Under the pieces are notes generated by a model. That model did not search any database and had not been told where the DNA came from. It saw nothing but the letters and a program-made list of their open reading frames with translations. From Planctomycetota bacterium (GTDB taxonomy: Bacteria; Planctomycetota; B15-G4): DNA of 64,000 bases. The DNA lies in the NCBI GenBank assembly GCA_029259745.1, contig JAJDEO010000065.1, forward strand, positions 154,978 through 218,977, written 5' to 3'. Of the stretch, positions 18,243 through 27,714 are shown one piece after another (positions within the stretch are counted from its first letter, which is position 1; each line of letters opens with the position of its first letter). Both the position numbers and the translations under genes were made by a program.

Positions 18243-21200
18243 TCAGTGGTTCGGGAGGACGAACCGCTGTTCGGCAGGCCACGCCGCGATCTGCGCACCG
18301 ACGCGGTTGACCGTCTCGTCGGCCTGGACGAAGTCCCAGTGCGTCAGCTGGTCGGAGCCGCCGATCGTCAAGCCCCGGCCCGAGGGGCTGAAGGCCATGC
18401 CGAGCACCGTGCCGGACACGGCCACGGACGCGAGTTCGTGGCGTGATGCGAGGTGCCAGACCTTGACCGTCCCACCCGAGTCGGCGGAGGCCACGAGCTG
18501 ACCGTTCGGCGAGATCGCCACGGACAGCACGTCGGACTCGTGTTGCCCGAGCACGAACGCGCCCCACTCATCCACGACATCCACGACGATCACGTCGCCC
18601 CTATCACTCGCGATCACGAGCTGCGCTCCGTCGGGCGTCGTGACGACATCGCGGAACGAGGTGTCTGCGACATGCACTTTGTCGTGGTACGTCGAGACGA
18701 CGTCACCCCGCAACGTCACACCGACGGGCACACCGTCGGGCCGCCATGCGACAGCTGGCATGCGCCCCAACCGCTTGGGATCGATATCCGCCACCGGCGT
18801 GGCGTCGAGCACCCCCGACTCCAGGTCCCAGACGAGGAGCTCCCAGCGACTGGCCGACATCGCCAGACGCCTCGTCGACGGATCGACTTCGATGTCGTTG
18901 AGGGGAGCGGCGTGACGGTAGAGCACGTCGGTCGAGCCGCGATCACGGTCCCACTCGAGAAGCGCGCCGGCGTACGTCACCGCGAACAGTCGGTCGGTGT
19001 CGTCTGGGTCGAAGACGACGCTCGGGATCACGCCGCTTCTGCCGCTCGTCTCGACGACGATCTCATCGACGAGGCGAAGCGTCTCGGCATCCCAGACGCC
19101 GATGTATCCCGCTCGGTCCTCCTCCGCCGTGCCGCAGACAGCGATGAGCGCGCCATCGTCGGAGTACGTCACGCCGTGATGCGAATAGCACGCGCCCTGT
19201 TCGAAGCCGCGCGACGCCGAACGGAGCGGCGCCGTCGCGAAGCGCTGCAGCCGTCCGTCGGCCGTCAGAGTGAAGAGGGCGTCGCCCGCCGGTGAGTAGG
19301 CGAGCCCGCGCAGGCTCGACCGATGGAAAGCAATGTCGTAGACGGGCTCGGTCGCTCCGATCTGGAGCACCACGACACCACCACCGCGGCGCATCTCCAG
19401 CGCCAGGTATTCGAGATCGGGGTGGACGTCGAACCGCCGCGCTTGCCGCCTCTGCGTAGAGACCCTCACGGCTCTCGACTCGCGCTCTCCCTCTTTCGGC
19501 GGCCAGAACATGATGAAGTGATTGGGCGCCGTGAGAAAGAACAGAGAGTCGTCGGGCGTCGAGAAGGCCACGCGAGCCTGTCCCTCGCGAACCGCGCCTG
19601 TGGCGCGATCGAGCGTGGGCGCCAAGCTGTGTCGACGTTGATAATACGACTCCCAACCGCGAATCGTGGTCTCCGTCACGCACAGCGACGTGAGAACACC
19701 GGGCAACGAACCGACGCGACGCACCTCCTCGAAGGGTGCCGGGTGTTCGTCGAACAGATACGTCACTCCGTCGGTCGACGTCTCGACGATGAGCACCTCG
19801 CCGCTCGGCGCCCACTCGATGTCGTACACCGACTCAGCCTGCAGCAGTGAATTCTCAGCCACCACGTCACCTGCGCGCCAGGCGGCCTCGTCCCAGGCAT
19901 GGACCTGGAGGTCGCCGCCGATCTCTGACCAGATCGCGATGTGTTCCCCTGAGGGACTGAGCTCGACAGTGCGAATTGACGCCCCGTCGATCGACGTGCG
20001 TCCGAGGACCTCCAATGTCTTGACGTCGCGCATCTCAACCCAGTCACCGCGCACGCCGTAAATCAAGAGAACGCGACCGTGAGGATGCACGACGAGCCCC
20101 AACGGCAACGCCGAGCCGTGCCCCGTGTCGACCGAGCGCTCGAGTGGAAACGTCCCGACGAGTTCACGCAGCGCCCAACGCAGGCGCAGTTGCTCGTACT
20201 CCGAGACCTCCACGCCGAGCCACGACGCCGAGGGCGATTCGGTGTTCGCGAGGTTCCAGAGCAACTCGAAGCCTCGATACGGACTGCCGTTGGCGACGAG
20301 GTCGCGTGCCCGAGCAATCGTATCGAGTCGTCGCTGCTGCTCGAGCTCGATTCGACCGCGATGACCGAGCAGCGTCAGCGTCACCCCGAGCACGAGCAGG
20401 CCCGTCACCACGGCGAAGAGCCACGGGTGACGGCGCGCGGAACGGCGCAGGCGTTGAATACCCGAGTAGGACGCGACGGAGACATCCTTGCCGTCGCGGA
20501 CGGCGCGACAGTCGGCGACGAGATCGCTGACCGACTGGTAGCGATCTGACGGTCGCTTCTCGAGTGCCTTGAGCAGCACGGCGTCGAGGTCGTGCGGGAT
20601 GACTTCGCGTTCGAGCTGCCGACTTGCACGAAGCGGCTCGACCTTTCCGATCGTGTCGATCATCTGACCGGGGTTCGACGGAATCGGGTAGGCGTGCACT
20701 CCCGTCACCATGCGATAGAGCAGCAGGCCGAGCCCGTAGATGTCCGTACGCGTCGAGACACCGTCGCCCTTCGTGAACCAAACTTGCTCGGGCGCTGCCC
20801 AGATCAGGCTGCCGACGAACTGACCGCTGACCGTGAGCCCGCTGAGCTGCGACTCGTCGGTGAGCTTGGCCATGCCAAAGTCGAGCAGATGCGGCTCGTC
20901 GTCGGCATCGACGATGATGTTGCTCGGCTTGAGGTCGCGGTGAATCACGCCGACCTGGTGCGCGTACTCGACGGCCTCGCAGATCGTGATGAACATGGGC
21001 AGCGCGATGTCGACGGGCATCGGCTCGGCGCGTTCGTCAAGGAGCTCTTGGAGGCTTTGCCCCTCCACGTACTCCATCGCGAAGAAGTCCGAGCCACTCG
21101 ACATCGTGCCGCGCGCGAAGAGCGTGACGATGTTCGGGTGACGCAGCCCCGCGATCACCTCGATCTCGCGCTCGAAGCGACGCCGTTGATTGGCCGTCAC

Positions 21201-21557
21201 CCAGCGCCCGTGCAGCGGGACTTTCAGCGCAACGATGCGCGACGGCGAGTGCTCGCGCGCCTCGTAGACGACGCCCTGCCCGCCGCGGTGGATCTCACGC
21301 ACGAGCGTGTAGCCCGCGGGCGCATCGCCGACCTCATCGTCGTCCTGCAGTCGCCCCGACGTCCCCAGGTCGCGCAGCGCGGAGAACACGCTGGCGTTCT
21401 CGCGCAGCTCCGTCACCCTGACGCGACACGTCGCACACGTCGCGAGGTGGTCGCCGTGACGCTCGTCGAGCACACCGTCTTCGGACGCAGCCAAGAGTTC
21501 CGTCCGCGACGGGCAGAGCGCGGCTCCGGCGGACGCGTCGACATCAACCTCGTCCAT
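18243..21557 (-). CDS. transmembrane Ser/Thr protein kinase with N-terminal zinc finger and C-terminal WD40 propeller
   Basis: A 1,104-residue signalling protein. Residues 37-44 read H-x3-C-x2-C, the zinc-binding signature of anti-sigma factors (zf-HC2). The kinase domain (about 83-350) has a GGQG loop, Lys112 (VALKV), HRDLKPSN at 206-213, DFG at 226-228 and APEQ. A single membrane helix (380-397) separates it from a long C-terminal region of WD40-like repeats, for example VLSVAISPNGQLVASADSGGTVKVW, which would lie outside the cytoplasm. It follows the ECF sigma gene by 15 bases with GGGAG before its ATG, so the two are cotranscribed. Pairing of ECF factors with such kinases is known in Planctomycetes. 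The built-in zinc finger suggests that the kinase itself holds the sigma factor. Confidence 0.93.
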   Translation of the reverse strand: MDEVDVDASAGAALCPSRTELLAASEDGVLDERHGDHLATCATCRVRVTELRENASVFSALRDLGTSGRLQDDDEVGDAPAGYTLVREIHRGGQGVVYEAREHSPSRIVALKVPLHGRWVTANQRRRFEREIEVIAGLRHPNIVTLFARGTMSSGSDFFAMEYVEGQSLQELLDERAEPMPVDIALPMFITICEAVEYAHQVGVIHRDLKPSNIIVDADDEPHLLDFGMAKLTDESQLSGLTVSGQFVGSLIWAAPEQVWFTKGDGVSTRTDIYGLGLLLYRMVTGVHAYPIPSNPGQMIDTIGKVEPLRASRQLEREVIPHDLDAVLLKALEKRPSDRYQSVSDLVADCRAVRDGKDVSVASYSGIQRLRRSARRHPWLFAVVTGLLVLGVTLTLLGHRGRIELEQQRRLDTIARARDLVANGSPYRGFELLWNLANTESPSASWLGVEVSEYEQLRLRWALRELVGTFPLERSVDTGHGSALPLGLVVHPHGRVLLIYGVRGDWVEMRDVKTLEVLGRTSIDGASIRTVELSPSGEHIAIWSEIGGDLQVHAWDEAAWRAGDVVAENSLLQAESVYDIEWAPSGEVLIVETSTDGVTYLFDEHPAPFEEVRRVGSLPGVLTSLCVTETTIRGWESYYQRRHSLAPTLDRATGAVREGQARVAFSTPDDSLFFLTAPNHFIMFWPPKEGERESRAVRVSTQRRQARRFDVHPDLEYLALEMRRGGGVVVLQIGATEPVYDIAFHRSSLRGLAYSPAGDALFTLTADGRLQRFATAPLRSASRGFEQGACYSHHGVTYSDDGALIAVCGTAEEDRAGYIGVWDAETLRLVDEIVVETSGRSGVIPSVVFDPDDTDRLFAVTYAGALLEWDRDRGSTDVLYRHAAPLNDIEVDPSTRRLAMSASRWELLVWDLESGVLDATPVADIDPKRLGRMPAVAWRPDGVPVGVTLRGDVVSTYHDKVHVADTSFRDVVTTPDGAQLVIASDRGDVIVVDVVDEWGAFVLGQHESDVLSVAISPNGQLVASADSGGTVKVWHLASRHELASVAVSGTVLGMAFSPSGRGLTIGGSDQLTHWDFVQADETVNRVGAQIAAWPAEQRFVLPNH

Positions 21558-21572
21558 GGCGCTCCCCTGACG

Positions 21573-22175
21573 TCAGACGTCCTCGTACTCTTCGAGGAGC
21601 TGCTTGATGCGCTGAGCGAGACGCTGCCGAGTGTTGTAGACGACGGTATCCGTGACGCCGAAGTGCTCTGTCACTTCAGCCAGCGCACAGCCGTCGATGA
21701 CCGACATGCGGAAGATCTCGTACGTGCGCGGATTCACTTCGCGCTGCAGTTGACGCAGCGCGCGCTTGTAGATCGCCGCGCGCCACTCTTCTTCCCAGAC
21801 GGCCTCGGCGGGGTCGTCCTGCCCGAGCACGAGATCGGCGACGCTCGACGTCTCCGGGAGCGCCACGGTGTTTGCACGCTGGCGCATGACCTTCGAACGC
21901 GCGTTCTGTGCCTGACGATGGGCGATCCCGAACAGCCAACTCTTGAGGCGGCCTTTCGACGGATCGAACTTGCCGTTGCGCATCGAATCGGCGAAGACGA
22001 TCAGCGTCTCCTGCGCTGCGTCTTGTGCGTCTTGCGGGGTGAGTCCGAGACGCACTCCGAGCCGGATGACAGGCTCGCGAAAGTGATCGACGAGGAGATC
22101 CCACGTCGTCCGGTCGTCGAACTTTCGCAGCCGATCGATGATCGTCGACGTCGTTCGCCATTCACGTTCGCTCAT
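21573..22175 (-). CDS. ECF-type RNA polymerase sigma factor (kinase-associated)
   Basis: A 200-residue sigma-70 family factor. Region 2 includes AQDAAQETLIVFADSM and GRLKSWLFGIAHRQAQNARSK; region 4 includes YEIFRMSVIDGCALAEVTEHFGVTDTVVYNTRQRLAQRI, an ordinary helix-turn-helix for -35 recognition. The start is fixed by GGAGAA seven bases before the ATG. It sits between two giant Ser/Thr kinases on the same strand, 109 bases after the first and 15 bases before the second. There is no separate anti-sigma gene; the downstream kinase carries a zinc finger that could play that part. This fits the kinase-linked ECF groups reported in planctomycete comparative genomics. Target promoters are unknown. 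Confidence 0.94.
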   Translation of the reverse strand: MSEREWRTTSTIIDRLRKFDDRTTWDLLVDHFREPVIRLGVRLGLTPQDAQDAAQETLIVFADSMRNGKFDPSKGRLKSWLFGIAHRQAQNARSKVMRQRANTVALPETSSVADLVLGQDDPAEAVWEEEWRAAIYKRALRQLQREVNPRTYEIFRMSVIDGCALAEVTEHFGVTDTVVYNTRQRLAQRIKQLLEEYEDV

Positions 22176-22284
22176 ACCCAGTTCTCCACTCGGCGCCCCG
22201 CCGCCGTCCGTGACACTGTAGCGACAAGACCTGCAGGCGCACAGAGACGGACCCTTCCGATCGTGGGCCCGGACGGGCGCCGAA

Positions 22285-25200
22285 TCAACGCCCCATGATC
22301 GGCCGCGCAGGACGGAGGCCCAGCGCGCGCTCCAGGACGTGCGACGCGTGATTGCCGCGAGAGGCCGAACGCGTTCCACCTGGCGACGTCAGGAACGAGC
22401 CGCCGCGGATCACGTACTCGAGCTTGTACATCTCCCCGAAGCCGTTCGGACCGGGCGTCGGTCGATAGAGCGTGCGACACCACTCCAAGACGTTGCCGTG
22501 GACACAGCTCAACCCGAACGGGTTCTCGCGTCCGTAGTCGATGGTCTCGTGGATGATCGCGCCGTCGTCGAAGCCCGGCCACATCAGCGGCGCATCGAAG
22601 TCCGCACCCCCGCGATCACCGGCCATGTCGAAGAAGTTCACCACGTCGGTCAGATCGTCTCGTGTCGAGCCGGCCCACCAAGGCGTCGTCGTTCCTCCGC
22701 GTGCCGCGTACTCCCACTCACTCTCCGACGGGAGGACAAGCCCGTACCACGTGAGGAGCTTGACGCTTTCATCCCACGTGACGTTCTCGACGGGACGCAA
22801 CAATGTCCGCGCGCGCTCGCCCGCCTTGTTCGCCCCGGGCGGATAGTGCGCCGGGTTGTGGCCGGTCATGCGCACCCACTGTCCCTGTGAAAGCTCGTAC
22901 TTCGACATGAAGTACGGCTCGAGCGTCTCCTCGTACACCGGCCCTTCGGTCTTCTCGGCCATCGGGTCGTAGTTGTGGCCTTCGGGATCATAGGACTGTG
23001 CGCCGAGCCAGGCCGTGCCGCCGGGGATCAGCACGAGCACGATGCCCGTGTCCAGGTCGAGGACGAGTCCACCGTCTTCGGCGCGCTGCGGTTCGGCGCC
23101 AGACATCGCGTGCCAGAACTCCCAGAGACCACTCTCGCGATCGCGCCCGATCGGGAGGAGCCCGAACTGCGGCGTGATGTCGAGGCCGCCGTAGATGTCG
23201 AGCGTGGCGATCGATGCGACGGCCGCGTTCCAGCGGCGACGCGCGTCACGGCTCGTCAGCGTCAGCTCTTCGAGTCGACGTGTTTCCTCGAGGCGCCGCG
23301 CGACGCCCCAACCGTGCGCGCGCGAGATTCCGTCGATGAGACCTTGCTCGGCGTCGCTGAAGCTCTCGATCTCGGCAATGATGCGCACGATCTCCCCGTG
23401 CCACAGGGCGTCATCGCCATCCTCGAACGTGAACATTCGCTGCTGACAGACCTGTGCAGCGAGGTCATCGCGCTCGACGATCACGGCCGGGAGATTCGTT
23501 TCGATCCGATCGCGTATCCGGGCTTCGGCGGGCGTGATCTTTCCGGCCTCGGTCTTGCGCCTGAGTTCGGACAGCACGCCTTCGAGCTCGGCGACGCCGT
23601 CACGCTTGTCCACCCACTCGGCGTACTCGGGGTGTCGCTGCCAGTCGAGTTGGAGAGCCTCGGCGCTGATGGGCAAGGCCCGCTCGCGCAGCGCTGCGAG
23701 TCGCTCGCGATGTCCGAGGACTTTGTGGTCTGGCGACGAATCAAGCGTCGCCACGAGCGCATCGGCACGCTCGAGCCAGTCTTCGTAGAGTGGGATGTCG
23801 TCCGGTGACAGCGGCCAGAGTTCGTCGGCCTCGGCGACAAGTCGATCGCGCATCGGCGAGACGAGCAACCGCAGCACGCGTGAGCGCTCCAACTCGGCCT
23901 CACGCCGTGCCTCGCGAGCATCGTCGAGCGAGATGGCCAGGTCGGCATTGCGCGACTCGAGCACCTCGCCCATGTCTTGTTCGCGATCGAGCGCCAGCGT
24001 CAGGGCCTCGTTCTGCACCCCCAGCTCGTTCGACAACTGCGCGAACATCGCGACGCCCGCAAACGCCACGACGATCAGTGCCGCGAGCGTGCCGGCGAGC
24101 CCGCGGTTGCGCACCACCCACTTGCGCAACTCCGCGACGGCGCCGGTTTCGTAGGCCGAAACGACGCGCTGCTCGAGAAAGGCGCGCAGATCGTCGGCGA
24201 GCTCAGATGTGTCGGAGTAGCGCTCACCGACGTCACGAGCCATGGCCTTGTCGCAGATGGCCACCAGCTCTTCCGGCGCATCGGCCGCGACACGGTGGAG
24301 CGGGTCGGGCGGCCCCTTCGTGAGTTCCGCCAAGACGGCCCGCACCTTGCCGCCCGTCTCCCGCGTGTACGGCGGGCGACGCGCGAGCAGATGATAGATC
24401 ATCGCGCCGATGGCATAGACATCGTGCGCTGGCGAGATGAGTTCCCCGGCGCCGGACGCCTGTTCGGGCGGCATGTAGACCGGCGTCCCGACGACACGAT
24501 GACCGCCCGTCGTGCGCGCCGTCTTCGACGTCTCGAGCGCATCCCCGTCGAACGCCGTATCGATCGAGACGGTCTCGTAGCCATCGGTGTTCCGATCGAC
24601 GACGCACGCCAGGCCCCAATCCATGACGTAGACCTCGCCGAACGCTCCGACCATGATGTTCGACGGCTTCAGGTCACGATGGATCACGCCCTTCGCATGG
24701 GCATACGACATCGCTTCGCAGACGCGCAGCAACAGCCCCAGCACGCGCGTGCGCGTCCAGTCTTTGCTTCCCGAATGCACGCGCTCGAAAACCGCGCGCA
24801 GCGTCTCGCCCTTCACGAGCTTCATCGTGAAGAAGACGTGCCCGTCGTCGTCGAGCCCGACCTCGTGCACGGGCACGATGCCGGGGTGATCGAGCTGCCC
24901 GGTGATCTGCGCTTCTTCGAGGAACTGGCGCACCTTCGAGAAGTCCGCGCGTGGCACCGCGGGCGTGGGCGTGCCGTCGGATGCGTCTGCGCCGACGTGC
25001 CGACGCAGGTCTTCGAGCAGGCGGTCGACGCTGCCCGAGCCCATCTCGTCGCCCTGGACATCGGCGGGGACCGTGCCGTCGCCAATCTCCCCCTGCAGGA
25101 CCTTCATCGCGAGATTGCGGCGCAGGTCCTCATCCCAGACGCGCAGCACTTTCCCCATGCCGCCGCGCCCGACGCACTCGTGCACGAGATAGCGATCGCC

Positions 25201-25383
25201 GACGACCTGACGCGAGGCGAGCCGTCGCAACACGTCGATCGCCTTGCGGGAGGCTTCGTCGGAGCCGGGCCCGTGCAGACTGATCTCGGGATCGACATCC
25301 CCGAAGAGCTGCTCAAGGCGCGCCCGCAGGCGCCCGTCCCCCGACACCGACGCCATCGGCTCGGTGCCACCTCCATCGACCAT
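22285..25383 (-). CDS. transmembrane Ser/Thr protein kinase fused to formylglycine-generating-enzyme-like domain
   Basis: A 1,032-residue protein. The kinase domain begins near residue 65 (VGRGGMGKV), with Lys94 (LAMKVL), HRDLKPSN at 235-242 and DWG instead of DFG at 255-257, a variant common in bacterial kinases of this type. An insertion of about 55 residues separates Lys94 from the alphaC helix. A membrane helix (AGTLAALIVVAFAGVAMFA) follows, then coiled-coil-rich helices, then a C-terminal FGE/SUMF1-like domain (from about 790: VLIPGGTAWLGAQ, YELSQGQWVRMTGHNP, LPSESEWEYAARGG, GNVLEWC, YVIRGGSFLTSPGGTRSASR). The ATG at 25383 has GGGAG seven bases upstream. In kinase fusions this domain is usually regarded as a sensor or binding module. 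It is probably first in the operon with the ECF factor. Confidence 0.93.
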   Translation of the reverse strand: MVDGGGTEPMASVSGDGRLRARLEQLFGDVDPEISLHGPGSDEASRKAIDVLRRLASRQVVGDRYLVHECVGRGGMGKVLRVWDEDLRRNLAMKVLQGEIGDGTVPADVQGDEMGSGSVDRLLEDLRRHVGADASDGTPTPAVPRADFSKVRQFLEEAQITGQLDHPGIVPVHEVGLDDDGHVFFTMKLVKGETLRAVFERVHSGSKDWTRTRVLGLLLRVCEAMSYAHAKGVIHRDLKPSNIMVGAFGEVYVMDWGLACVVDRNTDGYETVSIDTAFDGDALETSKTARTTGGHRVVGTPVYMPPEQASGAGELISPAHDVYAIGAMIYHLLARRPPYTRETGGKVRAVLAELTKGPPDPLHRVAADAPEELVAICDKAMARDVGERYSDTSELADDLRAFLEQRVVSAYETGAVAELRKWVVRNRGLAGTLAALIVVAFAGVAMFAQLSNELGVQNEALTLALDREQDMGEVLESRNADLAISLDDAREARREAELERSRVLRLLVSPMRDRLVAEADELWPLSPDDIPLYEDWLERADALVATLDSSPDHKVLGHRERLAALRERALPISAEALQLDWQRHPEYAEWVDKRDGVAELEGVLSELRRKTEAGKITPAEARIRDRIETNLPAVIVERDDLAAQVCQQRMFTFEDGDDALWHGEIVRIIAEIESFSDAEQGLIDGISRAHGWGVARRLEETRRLEELTLTSRDARRRWNAAVASIATLDIYGGLDITPQFGLLPIGRDRESGLWEFWHAMSGAEPQRAEDGGLVLDLDTGIVLVLIPGGTAWLGAQSYDPEGHNYDPMAEKTEGPVYEETLEPYFMSKYELSQGQWVRMTGHNPAHYPPGANKAGERARTLLRPVENVTWDESVKLLTWYGLVLPSESEWEYAARGGTTTPWWAGSTRDDLTDVVNFFDMAGDRGGADFDAPLMWPGFDDGAIIHETIDYGRENPFGLSCVHGNVLEWCRTLYRPTPGPNGFGEMYKLEYVIRGGSFLTSPGGTRSASRGNHASHVLERALGLRPARPIMGR

Positions 25384-25502
25384 GCTTCGCTCCCGACGCT
25401 CACTCCACGCATCGGTGATCCTACAGCACGGCACGCGGGGCGAGGGTGGCGCACCACCCTCGCCCCGCGAAGAAACGCTTCTTCGAAATCAGTGCCGCAT
25501 CG

Positions 25503-26765
25503 TCACGGAAGGCTGAACGTCATCTCGAGTCCGTTCGTCACCTGCCAGCCCGGTCCGGGCTTGTCGACGACCCACTGCATGTAGAGCGAGAGGCCTTCAA
25601 AAGTCGGCGGGATCGGACCCGTCGGCAGCGAGATCGCACCACCGGCCGGCACGATCAGCGGACCGATGGGCGTGAACGGGAAGCAGAAGCTGATGTAGAG
25701 CGGGTTGCCGCCGAGCCATGTGCCAGCCGGGCACAGCGCACAGAGGTCGAGCAGCAACCACGACGGGCTCGTCGGAACGGCCGAGCTCAGCTCGATCGTG
25801 AAGCCCGACGGGTGTGGCGAGACGGCCTGGCCCGTCGAGCCGAGACGCGGCCAGACGCTCGAGCTGGGATCGAACCCCGTGCCGTACGTGATCGGACGCG
25901 CCGAGAAGGCGAGCCCCGAAACCGGCTGGGCGACGAGTGGCACCGGGTAGCAGTTCGTGGGCGTGTAGAACTGCGGCGCGGCCGGGCCACCGAACGGGTC
26001 GAGGTAGAAGACGTTGAAGCCGTCCGTGGCGTAGAGCGCCAGGCCGGGGTTGACGGCGTTGCCGGTGCCCGTGTCGACGGCGATGCCCGTCACCATCGTG
26101 CCGAGCGCATTGAGGCACGCCGTCGGCGCGATCGGTGCGACCCCGGTGGCGCCGATGCCGCCGATGGTCGTGATGTTCGTCAGGAAGCCCATGTCGTCGA
26201 CGCCGTAGAGCGTGCCGGTCGTCGGGTCCCAGTCGAGGTCGAGCAGGCGTCCGGGCGAAGGCGTCAGGAAGGGACCGGTGAGCAGCGGGCCGGGGACGCC
26301 GCAGGACGGCACGGCGATCTCTGCGACGAACTGGCCGTCGGTGATCCAGACCGTCTGGGCTGCCGTGTCGAAGCCGAGCCCGGTGAGCGGCCCCGGCATG
26401 TAAATGCCCGCGATCTGGATGCCGAAGAGCGGCACGCCCGTCGTCGCCTCGTGCGCCGAGAGGACGACGCCGTCCGTGACGTACGCGATGTCCTTGTGCT
26501 TGTCGATTGCCACGTCGCCCAACGGCGTTGCGGGCGGGTGCGGAAGCGGGTTCACCGTCGGGCAGAAGAACGGGATGTTCACGCCGAAGACGTTCAGCAC
26601 GTCACCGTTGGGATACAGGCACGGTCCACTCGGCGGTCCGGCCCACTCCGTGAGGTAGATGTCGGGGTTGTTCGTGACGCCGTAGACAGTCTGGGCGTCG
26701 GCGAGGGGCGCAAGGGCGAGGCCGAGCGCAAGGCCGGCAAGGATCGGTGAGTGACTACGCTTCAC
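25503..26765 (-). CDS. exported beta-propeller-like protein with shared C-terminal domain
   Basis: A 420-residue exported protein that starts with GTG and has a textbook signal peptide (MKRSHSPILAGLALGLALAPLADAQ). Several blade-like repeats follow (VAIDKHKDIAYVTDG, LTGLGFDTAAQTVWITDG, LLDLDWDPTTGTLYGVDDMG, ITGIAVDTGTG). The protein is rich in cysteine pairs, for instance CALCPAGTW and SFCFPF. From about residue 300 it carries the same beta-rich C-terminal domain as the proteins at 5.3-9.2 kb; it includes a strand pattern ending in LSLYMQWVVDK and SNGLE-like TNGLEMTF. GGAG lies ten bases before the GTG. It is read toward the kinase operon, with about 120 bases between them. The role is unknown; it is probably displayed outside the cytoplasm. 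Confidence 0.82.
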   Translation of the reverse strand: MKRSHSPILAGLALGLALAPLADAQTVYGVTNNPDIYLTEWAGPPSGPCLYPNGDVLNVFGVNIPFFCPTVNPLPHPPATPLGDVAIDKHKDIAYVTDGVVLSAHEATTGVPLFGIQIAGIYMPGPLTGLGFDTAAQTVWITDGQFVAEIAVPSCGVPGPLLTGPFLTPSPGRLLDLDWDPTTGTLYGVDDMGFLTNITTIGGIGATGVAPIAPTACLNALGTMVTGIAVDTGTGNAVNPGLALYATDGFNVFYLDPFGGPAAPQFYTPTNCYPVPLVAQPVSGLAFSARPITYGTGFDPSSSVWPRLGSTGQAVSPHPSGFTIELSSAVPTSPSWLLLDLCALCPAGTWLGGNPLYISFCFPFTPIGPLIVPAGGAISLPTGPIPPTFEGLSLYMQWVVDKPGPGWQVTNGLEMTFSLP

Positions 26766-26965
26766 GGCGCGTGCTCCGTCGGAGGGGAAGGGACATCACG
26801 AACCAAGGCGCAAAGGCGACGTCTGTCGTGCAATCACGACGCGAGAATCGGTCGTCTTTCGCAGCTCGGCCTCAGGGATGGCGCCGTGTGTCCCGGCAAG
26901 TCGGCCGGTGGATCAAGACCGACGAGCCACGCGAAGAGTCCCACCATCCTGGTGCGGTCGTCTCC

Positions 26966-27499
26966 TCAGCCTCGCTCGTCCGATGGGTCACGCGCGGGGG
27001 ACGAGAGCTCACCCATCGAATCGACGTATCTCTGTGACGTCCAAGGAAGTATCCACAGGAACCTAAGCACGTTCGTCTCGCGTACGCCGACCGTCGTCTC
27101 GACCTGCTCCCGGTGTGCCTGGAGCAGTCCCCACAGGAAGGAGTTGAAGTCGTGGTGTTCACATAACTGGAGCTCGCTGTCATAGCGTTTGACGGTCGCA
27201 TCGATAATCCCGAAGAGTGGGAGATACGCAGCGACATCCGCCTCGACGAAGCCACCGGGAACACCGTCATCGCCTGAGTCGCCAAACACGTTCAACCGGG
27301 TGCGCGTGAGGGGAATCACATCCAAGTCATAGAGCGCCCGCTCTTCATCGGTCGCCCTCTCATCCAGACCTTCCGCCAGGATCTTCCCCCTGGCGAGCCC
27401 CGTGACTTCGGACAGCGCATCGAAGTTGTAGTTGCTTGCAGCACATCCGGCACAGGCCGTGGCAAGCAAGAGGAGTCTGACCGTGTGGATTGTCTGCAC
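26966..27499 (-). CDS. putative lipoprotein of unknown function
   Basis: A short protein whose N-terminal segment MQTIHTVRLLLLATACAGC is a lipoprotein-type signal with two candidate lipidation cysteines (16 and 19). The mature part (about 160 residues) reads like a globular envelope protein, with AAYLPLFGIIDATVKRYDSELQLCEHHDF and FLWGLLQAHREQV. I recognise no family. I place the start at the GTG at 27499 because it puts the signal first. However, the same frame is open to an ATG at 27718 that overlaps the stop of the DUF2306 gene (ATGA), and to an ATG at 27613 with AAAGG upstream. Either would give an implausible arginine-rich N-terminal extension. It is last of a run of genes following the NarL-type two-component pair. 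Confidence 0.6.
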   Translation of the reverse strand: MQTIHTVRLLLLATACAGCAASNYNFDALSEVTGLARGKILAEGLDERATDEERALYDLDVIPLTRTRLNVFGDSGDDGVPGGFVEADVAAYLPLFGIIDATVKRYDSELQLCEHHDFNSFLWGLLQAHREQVETTVGVRETNVLRFLWILPWTSQRYVDSMGELSSPARDPSDERG

Positions 27500-27714
27500 G
27501 GCCCATGCGGCCCCATCCCTGCGCGCGCCCGATGGACGCGGCCGGCCCTCGTCGACCCTGTCCCCCGTAGCCGCTTTCACCGTGTGTGTCTCGACGTCCC
27601 ACTCGGCTCTCATCCTCTTGCCTTTCGTTCGTGCCGAGCTGCGACGCCCCTGAAGTGGGACAGTCGCCGACTCGGCGGATTGTTCGTCACCCCCTCGGAC
27701 CGGAAACAAGACCG

